From Burkholderia puraquae (GTDB lineage: Bacteria; Pseudomonadota; Gammaproteobacteria; Burkholderiales; Burkholderiaceae): 32,063 nucleotides of DNA. The stretch covers positions 1-32,063 of the forward strand of contig NZ_NBYX01000041.1 of assembly GCF_002099195.1 (NCBI RefSeq). Reading direction: 5' to 3'. Positions 25,053 through 32,063 of the stretch are shown here, piece after piece (position 1 is the first letter of the stretch; each line of letters starts with the position of its first letter). The notes beneath the pieces were generated by a model, which had not been told where the DNA came from, ran no database searches, and saw nothing but the letters and a program-made list of their open reading frames with translations. Made by a program: the position numbers and the translations under genes.

Positions 25053-26264
25053 ATGAACTTCGAACCTTCGGAAAAGGTTAAGGACCTGCAGCGCCGTGTT
25101 TCGGCATTCATGCATCAATATGTGTACCCCAACGAGGAACGTTACGAGCGAGAAGTCTGCGACGGCGACCGTTGGCAGCCGATCGCGCTCATTGAAGAGC
25201 TGAAGGCGCACGCGAAGGACCAAGGTTTGTGGAATCTGTTTCTGCCCGATTCGGAACATGGGGCGGGACTGACGAACGTCGAATACGCTCCCCTTTGCGA
25301 AATCATGGGCCGGGTGCCATGGGCACCAGAGGTTTTCAACTGTTCGGCACCCGACACAGGCAACATGGAAGTGCTGGTCCGTTACGGCACGCAGGAGCAG
25401 AAGAAGACGTGGCTCGAGCCGTTGCTGCGTGGCGAGATTCGCTCGGCGTTCGCAATGACCGAGCCACTTGTGGCCTCGTCCGATGCAACGAACATCGAGA
25501 GCTCGATCGTGCGTGACGGTGACGAATACGTGATCAATGGCAGGAAATGGTGGACTTCTGGTGCCAACGATCCACGCTGCAAAGTCTTCATTTTCATGGG
25601 CAAGACGGACCCTGACGCGGCAGAGCGCTATCGTCAGCAAGGGATGATCCTCGTGCCGCGCGACGCGCCCGGCGTGACGATTCTTCGCCATCTGCCGGTG
25701 CTCGGTTTCGACGACGCGCCGCACGGGCATGCGGAAATCGTCTTCGAGAACGTACGTGTGCCGGTAACGAACATGCTGCTCGGCGAAGGGCGCGGCTTCG
25801 AGATTGCTCAAGGGCGTCTCGGCCCCGGTCGTATCCATCACTGCATGCGCCTGATCGGTCTCGCGGAGCGTGCACTCGAAGTGACGTGTACACGTAGCCT
25901 GTCGCGAACGGCGTTTGGACGGGCAATTGCCGACCAAACGGTGACGCAGCACCGCATAGCCGACGTACGTATCTCGATCGACCAGACGCGCTTACTGGTG
26001 CTGGATGCTGCGCACAAGATGGACGCGATCGGCAATAAGGCGGCAGCACGCGAAATTGCGATGATCAAGGTGGCGGCGCCCAACATGGCATGCACGGTCA
26101 TCGATTGGGCGATTCAGACCTGCGGGGGCTATGGAATGCAGGATCGCTTCCTGACGCACGCCTATGCTGCCGCACGGTCGCTGCGCATCGCGGACGGTCC
26201 GGATGAAGTGCATCGCAATCAGATAGGGCGAATGGAACTGGCCCGTTATCGGGGCTCGAGATGA
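25053..26264 (+). CDS. Acyl-CoA dehydrogenase, ACAD10/11-like
   Basis: 403 residues. FAD-dependent acyl-CoA dehydrogenase with the family segments FAMTEP (about 132-137), GRKWWTSGA (about 165-173), RTAFGRAIADQ and QTCGGYGMQ. The C-terminal RIADGPDEVHR (378-388) is the signature of the ACAD10/11 subgroup. The kinase encoded just upstream (34-base gap) supplies the other half of the ACAD10/11 architecture as a separate protein. In the LvaC/ACAD11 reaction this enzyme works on a phosphorylated 4-hydroxyacyl-CoA; ordinary alpha,beta-dehydrogenation is the alternative. Confidence 0.9.
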   Translation: MNFEPSEKVKDLQRRVSAFMHQYVYPNEERYEREVCDGDRWQPIALIEELKAHAKDQGLWNLFLPDSEHGAGLTNVEYAPLCEIMGRVPWAPEVFNCSAPDTGNMEVLVRYGTQEQKKTWLEPLLRGEIRSAFAMTEPLVASSDATNIESSIVRDGDEYVINGRKWWTSGANDPRCKVFIFMGKTDPDAAERYRQQGMILVPRDAPGVTILRHLPVLGFDDAPHGHAEIVFENVRVPVTNMLLGEGRGFEIAQGRLGPGRIHHCMRLIGLAERALEVTCTRSLSRTAFGRAIADQTVTQHRIADVRISIDQTRLLVLDAAHKMDAIGNKAAAREIAMIKVAAPNMACTVIDWAIQTCGGYGMQDRFLTHAYAAARSLRIADGPDEVHRNQIGRMELARYRGSR

Positions 26265-26430
26265 GCGGCACTACAAGAATTTCGTGCTCGCCTTCAAAAA
26301 AGGCCGAACGTTCGAGTGTTTATTTGATTTTGGATCCAATCGAGCTGTCTGTATCGAACTGGCAGCGACATAGCTCAACCTGGATGCACGGTACCCCGTC
26401 CCGTGCGCCGCACATACAAAGGAAGGGAAC

Positions 26431-28512
26431 ATGACAGCGCACTACAGGGTGCACGATGACGTGGCGGTTATCACGCTCGACAACCCACCGGTCAATGGGC
26501 TCGGGCACACGACACGTCTCGCCATCGTCGAGGCAATGGCCGCAGCAGCAGCCGACGCGGGTGTACGGGCCATTGTCATTACTGGGGCAGACAGCGGCTT
26601 CTCGGCCGGAGCGGACATCCGGGAATTCGGCACGCCGAAAGCAACGCAGGAACCGAGCATTCATACGGTCATACGAGCGATCGAATCCAGCGCCAAGCCG
26701 GTTGTCGCCGCCATCCATTCGGTGGCCATGGGCGGTGGGCTGGAGTTGGCAATGGGTTGCCACTTTCGTGTTGTTACACCGGGTGCGCAGATTGCACTAC
26801 CTGAAGTGAAGCTCGGCGTTCTTCCGGGAGCCGGGGGGACGCAGCGCCTCCCGCGGGCCGTCGGCCTCGAGGCAGCGCTCGACATGATCGTATCCGGCCG
26901 AATCGTACGCTCGGAAAAACTGGCAGACACTGGCCTGTTCGATCTGATCATCGAGGGCGACCTGCTGACAGGCGCGGTGCGGTTTGCACAACAGGCTGCG
27001 GACCGGAACGAGCTGCCGCGGCTGCGAGATCGCCGCATCGAGCATGTCAATCCGGACGGATTCCTGCAATTCGCGCGCAACACGATTGCAACTGCCAGCC
27101 GCAACTTTCCGGCGCCGCTCAAATGTGTCGACGCCGTGCAGGCTTCCGTCCAGCAAGCCTTCGACGATGGGATCAAGTTCGAACGCAAGCTGTTCATGGA
27201 ACTGATGGACACATCGGAATCCCGAGCGCTTCGTCACGCCTTCTTCGGAAAACGTGCTGGTGCGAAGATTCCTGACCTGCCACCCGACACACCGGTGCGG
27301 ACGGTAACGCAAGTGGCTGTCGTCGGCGCGGGCACGATGGGAGCGGGCATTGCGATGAACTTTCTCAGTGCGGGCCTCCAGGTCACGATTCTCGAGACGC
27401 GGCAAGACGCGCTCGAGCGCGGTGTCGCGGCGATCCGCAAGAACTACGACGACAACGCCAGAAAGGGCAAGCTCACGCAGGAACAGGTCGAGCAGCGTAT
27501 GTCCCTTCTGACGCCGACACTCTCCTATGACGACCTCCGGCAAGCCGACCTCATTATTGAAGCGGTGTTCGAGGAAATGAGCGTGAAGGAAAGCGTGTTC
27601 CGGGCGCTGGATGCTGTCGCAAAGCACGGAGCCATCCTGGCATCGAACACCTCGACCCTGGACGTGGACAAGATCGCCGCGTTCACGAAGCGGCCTCACG
27701 ACGTGGTCGGTATGCATTTCTTCAGTCCGGCCAACGTGATGGAACTTCTCGAGATCGTACGAGGTGAGAAGACCGCGCACGACGTGCTGGCGACAGTCAT
27801 GAGTCTCGCCAGGAAGATCGGCAAGACGGCGGTGGTATCCGGTGTTTGCGACGGCTTCATTGGTAACCGGATGATCAATCAGTACCTGCGCCAAGCAGGC
27901 TATTTGCTGGACGAGGGCGCGCTGCCGGAACAGATCGATCGTGCGATCGAGAAGTTTGGCTTTGCGATGGGCCCGTTCCGCATGCTCGACCTGTCCGGCA
28001 ACGACATCGTCTGGGCGATCCACAAGCGCCATGCGGTGGAAAGGCCGGATATCGTGTATTCGAAGACCACCCATCTGCTCTGTGAGATGGGACGGTTCGG
28101 CCAAAAATCCGGTGCAGGCTGGTACGACTACAAGGCGGGCGATCGCAAGGCGTATCCGTCACCGGCTGTCAATGACATGATCGTCCAGCAATCCAGAGAT
28201 ATTGGTCTGGAGCGGCGTGTGATTTCGGACGACGAGATCGTCGAGCGTCTTGTCTATGCGCTCGTGAACGAAGGTGCTCGGATACTGGAAGAGGGCATCG
28301 CATCGAAAGCATCCGATATCGATGTCGTTTATCTCACGGGCTACGGCTTCCCGATCTTCCGCGGCGGTCCAATGTTCTATGCCGACACCGTAGGCCTTTA
28401 CAACGTGGCGCAAGCGACGCGCCGCTACGGCAAGGGGTATCGCGGCGAAGCGTGGCAAACGGCCCCGTCGCTCGAGCGGCTGGCCGAAGTGGGCAAAGGT
28501 TTCAACGATTGA
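26431..28512 (+). CDS. Bifunctional enoyl-CoA hydratase/3-hydroxyacyl-CoA dehydrogenase (FadJ/peroxisomal type)
   Basis: 693 residues, two enzymes in one chain. The N-terminal crotonase domain has FSAGADIREF (57-66) and both catalytic glutamates, Glu105 in GGGLELAMG and Glu125 in LPEVKLG. The C-terminal 3-hydroxyacyl-CoA dehydrogenase domain has the NAD motif VGAGTMGAG (298-306), catalytic His429 in GMHFFSP and GFIGNRM. It would hydrate the enoyl-CoA and oxidise the 3-hydroxyacyl-CoA from the substituent acid. AAGGGAA precedes the ATG. A 166-base gap separates it from the dehydrogenase; 14 bases separate it from the thiolase. Confidence 0.93.
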   Translation: MTAHYRVHDDVAVITLDNPPVNGLGHTTRLAIVEAMAAAAADAGVRAIVITGADSGFSAGADIREFGTPKATQEPSIHTVIRAIESSAKPVVAAIHSVAMGGGLELAMGCHFRVVTPGAQIALPEVKLGVLPGAGGTQRLPRAVGLEAALDMIVSGRIVRSEKLADTGLFDLIIEGDLLTGAVRFAQQAADRNELPRLRDRRIEHVNPDGFLQFARNTIATASRNFPAPLKCVDAVQASVQQAFDDGIKFERKLFMELMDTSESRALRHAFFGKRAGAKIPDLPPDTPVRTVTQVAVVGAGTMGAGIAMNFLSAGLQVTILETRQDALERGVAAIRKNYDDNARKGKLTQEQVEQRMSLLTPTLSYDDLRQADLIIEAVFEEMSVKESVFRALDAVAKHGAILASNTSTLDVDKIAAFTKRPHDVVGMHFFSPANVMELLEIVRGEKTAHDVLATVMSLARKIGKTAVVSGVCDGFIGNRMINQYLRQAGYLLDEGALPEQIDRAIEKFGFAMGPFRMLDLSGNDIVWAIHKRHAVERPDIVYSKTTHLLCEMGRFGQKSGAGWYDYKAGDRKAYPSPAVNDMIVQQSRDIGLERRVISDDEIVERLVYALVNEGARILEEGIASKASDIDVVYLTGYGFPIFRGGPMFYADTVGLYNVAQATRRYGKGYRGEAWQTAPSLERLAEVGKGFND

Positions 28513-28526
28513 TGTGGAGCACGAAT

Positions 28527-29705
28527 ATGACTGAAGCAGTGATTGTTTCCACCGCTCGGACGGCACTCGCGAAGAGCTGGAAGGGCGCTTTCAACATGAC
28601 GCACGGCGCTACGCTCGGCGGGCACGTCGTCAGACACGCGATCGAGCGTGCGCACATCGAGCCGGGTGAAGTCGAGGACGTTCTGATGGGCTGCGCCGTT
28701 CCGGAAGGCGCGACTGGCTGGAACATCGGGCGGCAGATCGCATTGCGTGCAGACTGCCCGGCGAGCGTGCCAGGTGCAACCATCAATCGCTTTTGCTCCT
28801 CTGGACTGCAGGCGATTGCGACGGCCGCGCAGCGTGTGATTGCCGGTGAAGGCGATATCTTCGTTGCGGGTGGTGTCGAATCCATTTCCTGTGTCCAGCA
28901 GGAAATGAACCGACACATGCTGAACGACGGCTGGCTTGAGAGGCACAAGCCCACCATCTACTGGAGCATGCTGCAAACCGCTGAAACCGTCGCCCGGCGT
29001 TACAACATCGGGAGAGATCGTCAGGACGAGTATGGCGTTCGAAGCCAGCAGCGGGCGGCGGATGCCGTTGCCGCCGGACGGTTTGCGGACGAAATCGTGC
29101 CGATCACCACAGTGATGGGCGTCGCCGACGCGAAGACCGGATCACTCGGCACGCGCGAAGTCACGGTGTCTGTCGATGAAGGCATCCGTGCCGATACGAC
29201 GCTGGAAGGCCTTTCGAAAATTCGTTCTTCTTTGCCGGGAGGCGTGATTACGGCCGGTAATGCGAGCCAGTTCTCCGATGGTGCATCAGCTGCTGTCGTC
29301 ATGGACGGCAAGCTGGCCTCCGCCCGCGGCCTGCAGCCACTCGGCGCATTCCGGGGTTTTGCCGTTGCCGGATGTGAGCCGGACGAAATGGGTATCGGGC
29401 CGGTGTTCGCCGTACCTAAGCTGCTTGCGAAGGCCGGTTTAACGGTCGATGACATCGGCCTTTGGGAGTTGAACGAGGCATTCGCTGTCCAGGTGCTTTA
29501 CTGCGCCGACAAACTCGGCATTCCGATGGAGCGCCTCAACGTCAATGGCGGCGCCATTGCATTGGGGCATCCGTACGGTGTTTCCGGCGCGCGCCTCGTC
29601 GGGCATGCGCTGTTGGAGGGTAAGCGCCGTGGTGCTCGATATGTCGTCGTTACGATGTGCATCGGGGGCGGCCAAGGCGCAGCAGGGTTGTTCGAAGTTT
29701 TTTGA
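28527..29705 (+). CDS. Thiolase (acyl-CoA acetyltransferase)
   Basis: 392 residues from the ATG at 28527 (GGAGC upstream); the frame is open further upstream, but that part overlaps the FadJ-like gene. Thiolytic cleavage of a 3-ketoacyl-CoA to acetyl-CoA and a shorter acyl-CoA. Catalytic Cys90 in NRFCSSGLQ, His in ALGHPYGVSGA and the second Cys in MCIGGGQG are all present. Last step of the side-chain beta-oxidation set. Confidence 0.93.
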   Translation: MTEAVIVSTARTALAKSWKGAFNMTHGATLGGHVVRHAIERAHIEPGEVEDVLMGCAVPEGATGWNIGRQIALRADCPASVPGATINRFCSSGLQAIATAAQRVIAGEGDIFVAGGVESISCVQQEMNRHMLNDGWLERHKPTIYWSMLQTAETVARRYNIGRDRQDEYGVRSQQRAADAVAAGRFADEIVPITTVMGVADAKTGSLGTREVTVSVDEGIRADTTLEGLSKIRSSLPGGVITAGNASQFSDGASAAVVMDGKLASARGLQPLGAFRGFAVAGCEPDEMGIGPVFAVPKLLAKAGLTVDDIGLWELNEAFAVQVLYCADKLGIPMERLNVNGGAIALGHPYGVSGARLVGHALLEGKRRGARYVVVTMCIGGGQGAAGLFEVF

Positions 29706-29755
29706 TGTCTGCGCAAGAAGCGTCGCAGAAACAGGAATAGTGCGGATTAGACACC

Positions 29756-30541
29756 ATGGGTACGCTCAAACAATTATTCGATCTTTCAGGAAAAACCGCG
29801 CTCGTAACTGGCGGCTCACGCGGCCTCGGTCTTCAACTCGCCGAGTCACTCGGCGAACTTGGAGCGCGCATCGTTCTTTCTGCGCGCAAAACCGACGAGT
29901 TGCAAGAGGCGCAGGCGCATCTGGCGTCGCTCGGCATTGAGGCGGACTTCATCGCAGCGGACGGTTCCATCGACGCAGATATTCATCGTCTGGCTGACGA
30001 GGCGCTCGCCAGGTTGGGTCGCGTCGACATACTCGTGAACAACGCGGGCGCGGTCTGGAGCGCGCCGGCGGAGGACCACCCGATCGAGGCATGGGATAAG
30101 GTCATGAACCTCAACATCCGAGGCCTCTTCCTGCTCACCCAGCAAATTGGCAAGCGGTCGATGATCCCGCGTGGATACGGCCGAATCGTCAACATGGCAT
30201 CGATCGGCGGCCTCAGGGGAAATCCGCCTGATGCGATGAGCACCATTGCCTATAACGCGAGCAAGGGAGCGGTTGTCAATTTCACACGAACGCTCGCGGG
30301 TGAGTGGGGGCAATACGGCATCACGGTCAACGCGATTGCGCCGGGCTTTTTTCCATCCAACATGACGCGGGGCTTGCTCACCCAATTGGGCGCGGACAAG
30401 GTTGCGGAAGGACTCCCATTACGGCGCATTGGCGATAGCGAGGATCTGAAGGGCGCCGTCGCATTGTTCGCATCGGATGCAGGCAAGCACATCACCGGAC
30501 AGATCCTTGCAGTAGACGGCGGTGCGACCGCCGTACTATAA
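29756..30541 (+). CDS. Short-chain dehydrogenase/reductase
   Basis: 261 residues. Classical SDR: TGGSRGLG (18-25), NNAG (95-98), Ser149, Tyr166, Lys170, and a C-terminal GQILAVDGG. FabG/gluconate-5-dehydrogenase-like in general form. In this cluster it could reduce or oxidise a keto/hydroxy group on the side-chain CoA ester, as LvaD does in levulinate catabolism, or act on a substrate alcohol before ring attack. Weak binding site; 50 bases after the thiolase. Last intact gene of the catabolic cluster. Confidence 0.88.
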   Translation: MGTLKQLFDLSGKTALVTGGSRGLGLQLAESLGELGARIVLSARKTDELQEAQAHLASLGIEADFIAADGSIDADIHRLADEALARLGRVDILVNNAGAVWSAPAEDHPIEAWDKVMNLNIRGLFLLTQQIGKRSMIPRGYGRIVNMASIGGLRGNPPDAMSTIAYNASKGAVVNFTRTLAGEWGQYGITVNAIAPGFFPSNMTRGLLTQLGADKVAEGLPLRRIGDSEDLKGAVALFASDAGKHITGQILAVDGGATAVL

Positions 30542-30891
30542 CCGCGATACGGAGAGATACGGATGCCGAAGTATTGGGCAGATTTGGAGACCTTCGTTGC
30601 CGGGTAAAAACGGTGGGATCACATGGCTCCTGCGTCACCGCAGTACCGGAAAGACCCCGGAACAACCGGGCGCCAATGAAACCGGAACCTGACGACGCGT
30701 TTATACGGACGTTGGGTGGTGGACGGAAATGAAGGCGGTGCAAATTGCAAGTACCGGTGGACCGGAGGTGCTGACGCCAGTCGATCTCGAAGTGCGACGT
30801 CCTGGTATTGGAGAGTTCTAGTCAAGGTCGACGCTGTCGGGATCAATTTTGCCGACACGGTTCGTCGCCGCAGTGCGCCTTAAAGTCCGAG
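30542..30891. other. Decayed stretch after the catabolic cluster
   Basis: About 350 bases with a 14-codon ORF (30563-30607, MPKYWADLETFVAG) and the quinone oxidoreductase remnant. The short ORF has a GGAGAG upstream and may be a fragment of a lost gene. Nothing else was recognised on either strand. Confidence 0.4.
30729..30883 (+). pseudogene. Remnant of a zinc-type quinone oxidoreductase, frameshifted and truncated
   Basis: The ATG at 30729 gives MKAVQIASTGGPEVLTPVDL and 11 more residues, then a stop. One base later in frame the expected family sequence resumes: LVKVDAVGINFADTVRR, the hallmark N-terminus of quinone oxidoreductases (medium-chain dehydrogenase family). A single missing G at about 30817-30818 (GGAGAG-TTCTAG instead of GGAGAG-GTTCTAG) explains the shift. 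After RRRSAP the frame ends at a TAA and the rest of the roughly 320-residue protein is absent. It therefore carries both a frameshift and a deletion. Confidence 0.8.
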
Positions 30892-31236
30892 ATGGTCATC
30901 TGTTGTGCGGTATTCCTGCTGCTGATGTTTGCTACTGGCGACTCGGGAGTGTTCGGCCTCTCCCGGCTAGGGGCGATCCTGAAGGAGTTGAACTCGGGCG
31001 GTATGGCGTCGTTTCAGGCCTTGTCGGAGATTCGTGCCGCGCACATGGATGCCTGGTTTCAATTGAGACGAATCGAACTCGCGCAAAACGGTGAAGAGGT
31101 AGCCACGTCAATCGGCACGATTCGCTCCGACGAAGAACGGTTGGTCCCAGGCGATTTCACTGACTGCCTGATGCAATTTGAGGAACGACATGGACGTAAT
31201 GCAACGGACTCGCTTTGCTGCTGCAGCAGCAGCTAA
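30892..31236 (+). CDS. Hypothetical protein with N-terminal hydrophobic segment
   Basis: 114 residues if started at the ATG at 30892 (the frame reaches back to 30808 through the pseudogene). Residues 2-16 (VICCAVFLLLMFATG) are strongly hydrophobic and could be a membrane anchor or signal. The rest is soluble and charged, with no family recognised. The end (DSLCCCSSS) looks accidental and overlaps the next ORF by 47 bases in another frame. It may be a broken gene. Confidence 0.35.
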   Translation: MVICCAVFLLLMFATGDSGVFGLSRLGAILKELNSGGMASFQALSEIRAAHMDAWFQLRRIELAQNGEEVATSIGTIRSDEERLVPGDFTDCLMQFEERHGRNATDSLCCCSSS

Positions 31237-31498
31237 TGCTGAAGATGCAGCGATTTGGCGTTGGTTTTCCGCCCTTCTTGAAGAGCGTCGTATCCGGTGG
31301 CGTTACATGTTCGATAGTTGGGTCGTTAATGTCGATCGCACTCGTGTTGCCTCGGAGTTGACTTTCTATGATGCGATAAGGGCGGCAAAAGAGGAGGCCG
31401 AACAGCGGGGGCTAGGACGGCCTGACGAAAGGCCACCCCGGGGGCGCTGGCAAGGTAGGGACACAGAAGACGTAACACGATACCGTTCCTATCGCTAA
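31190..31498 (+). CDS. Hypothetical protein, 102 residues
   Basis: Starts MDVMQRTRFAAAAAANAEDA at 31190 with GAGG 6 bases upstream. It has an Ala-rich N-terminus, a Trp/Arg-rich helix (IWRWFSALLEERRIRWRYMF, about 24-43) and a basic, Arg-rich tail. No family recognised. Overlaps the previous ORF by 47 bases; the two could be pieces of one gene joined by a frameshift. Confidence 0.4.
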   Translation: MDVMQRTRFAAAAAANAEDAAIWRWFSALLEERRIRWRYMFDSWVVNVDRTRVASELTFYDAIRAAKEEAEQRGLGRPDERPPRGRWQGRDTEDVTRYRSYR

Positions 31499-31867
31499 TT
31501 CGCCTGGACGTCGCAAGATCTTGTGGTGCCTGCTGACTCCAGTGCCCCGCCTGCGCGACAGTATGTGAAATCGTGCGGTCAGATTTCGGCTCGTTCGGCC
31601 CCGAAGGGGTTGTGCAGGACCAGTGGTGATCGGAGATTGTTTCGCGCGAGATGATCTGCCGTCAAGATTGATTTCGTGACGTTTCCTCGGTCGGCGGAGT
31701 CAAGTGGCGAACCTATGCTGATGGCCGCGCGTTGAGTACCAGATCGCTCGCTGCGAGGGCAATGGCACGAAGCAGCAGGTTGATTTTCGCAGTGAGACTG
31801 CTCTTTTCGGCATTACTTTCTAAGTTTATAAAATTCAATTCGACTCTCAGACTGAAGGGAATCACGC
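31499..31867. other. Intergenic region upstream of sucC
   Basis: About 370 bases with no convincing gene. A 30-codon open stretch at about 31731-31824 (EYQIARCEGNGTKQQVDF) has protein-like composition and may be a gene fragment, but has no start and no recognised family. The last 65 bases are AT-richer and probably hold the sucC promoter. Confidence 0.45.
31804..31832 (+). promoter_or_regulatory. sucC: Candidate sucC promoter
   Basis: TATAAA at 31827-31832 in an AT-rich run, with TTTTCG at 31804-31809 as a weak -35 at 17 bases. It lies about 36 bases upstream of the sucC start. Confidence 0.3.
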
Positions 31868-32063
31868 ATGAAGATTCACGAGTACCAGGGTAAGGAAATC
31901 CTGCGGAAATTCGGCGTCGCGGTACCGCGCGGCAAGCCGGCGTTCTCGGTTGACGAGGCCGTCAAGGTGGCAGAAGAGCTCGGCGGCCCGGTGTGGGTCG
32001 TGAAGGCTCAGATTCACGCAGGTGGCCGTGGCAAGGGCGGCGGCGTGAAGGTGGCGAAGTCGA
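31868..32063 (+). CDS. sucC: Succinate-CoA ligase (ADP-forming) beta subunit, N-terminus
   Basis: The first 65 residues are present; the gene runs off the right edge. TCA-cycle enzyme making succinate and ATP from succinyl-CoA with the alpha subunit SucD. The start [20 protein letters not shown] and the ATP-grasp segment [18 protein letters not shown] (48-65) are diagnostic. AAGGGA 7 bases upstream supports the ATG at 31868. A core chromosomal gene, useful as an anchor for what is native here. Confidence 0.97.

Noticed and set aside
31731..31824. Short protein-like stretch before sucC
   Set aside because: No start codon, preceded by a stop, no recognisable family; noted only as a possible gene fragment.

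Overview
The window looks like a chromosome segment of a Burkholderia-type betaproteobacterium. The clues are the high GC content, the start of sucC at the right edge, and a trimeric autotransporter adhesin with 18-residue serine/threonine-rich stalk repeats at the left edge. The species cannot be fixed from the sequence alone.

Left part (1-7223, minus strand). A very large YadA-type adhesin runs off the left edge. It has an extended signal peptide, a first head, a stalk of about 25 repeats of 54 bp, a second head with a neck, and a second stalk array. It is preceded by an AT-rich upstream region, a small secreted cysteine-containing protein (5601-5939) and a ferritin-like diiron protein (6321-7223).

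Middle part (7224-10153). This looks like accessory DNA. A small winged-helix protein ends 5 bases before the first of two tandem tRNA-like elements (8247-8369 and 8427-8551). Both fold as a cloverleaf with compensating base changes, but their anticodon loops are 57 and 60 bases long and carry a conserved two-hairpin insert. An 80-residue minus-strand gene and a TetR regulator follow. They flank a control region with a perfect 16-bp inverted repeat and further copies of its half-site.

Right part (10209-30541, plus strand). An AraC regulator is followed by a long catabolic cluster. The upper pathway is a four-component Rieske dioxygenase (alpha, beta, ferredoxin, reductase), a cis-dihydrodiol dehydrogenase, a BphC-type extradiol dioxygenase and a C-C hydrolase. 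The hydrolase should split the ring-cleavage product into 2-hydroxypenta-2,4-dienoate and an acid made from the ring substituent. Hydratase, aldolase and acylating acetaldehyde dehydrogenase take the dienoate to pyruvate and acetyl-CoA. The substituent acid would be handled by the acyl-CoA ligase and a beta-oxidation set: enoyl-CoA hydratase, APH-type kinase, ACAD10/11-like dehydrogenase, bifunctional FadJ-like enzyme, thiolase and SDR. An OmpW porin may admit the substrate. The kinase plus acyl-CoA dehydrogenase plus SDR combination resembles the levulinate (lva) pathway, suggesting an aromatic substrate with an oxidised alkyl side chain.

Right edge (30542-32063). The cluster ends in a frameshifted, truncated quinone oxidoreductase, then two small unrecognised overlapping ORFs, then the housekeeping gene sucC. 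This looks like the worn edge of an acquired island.
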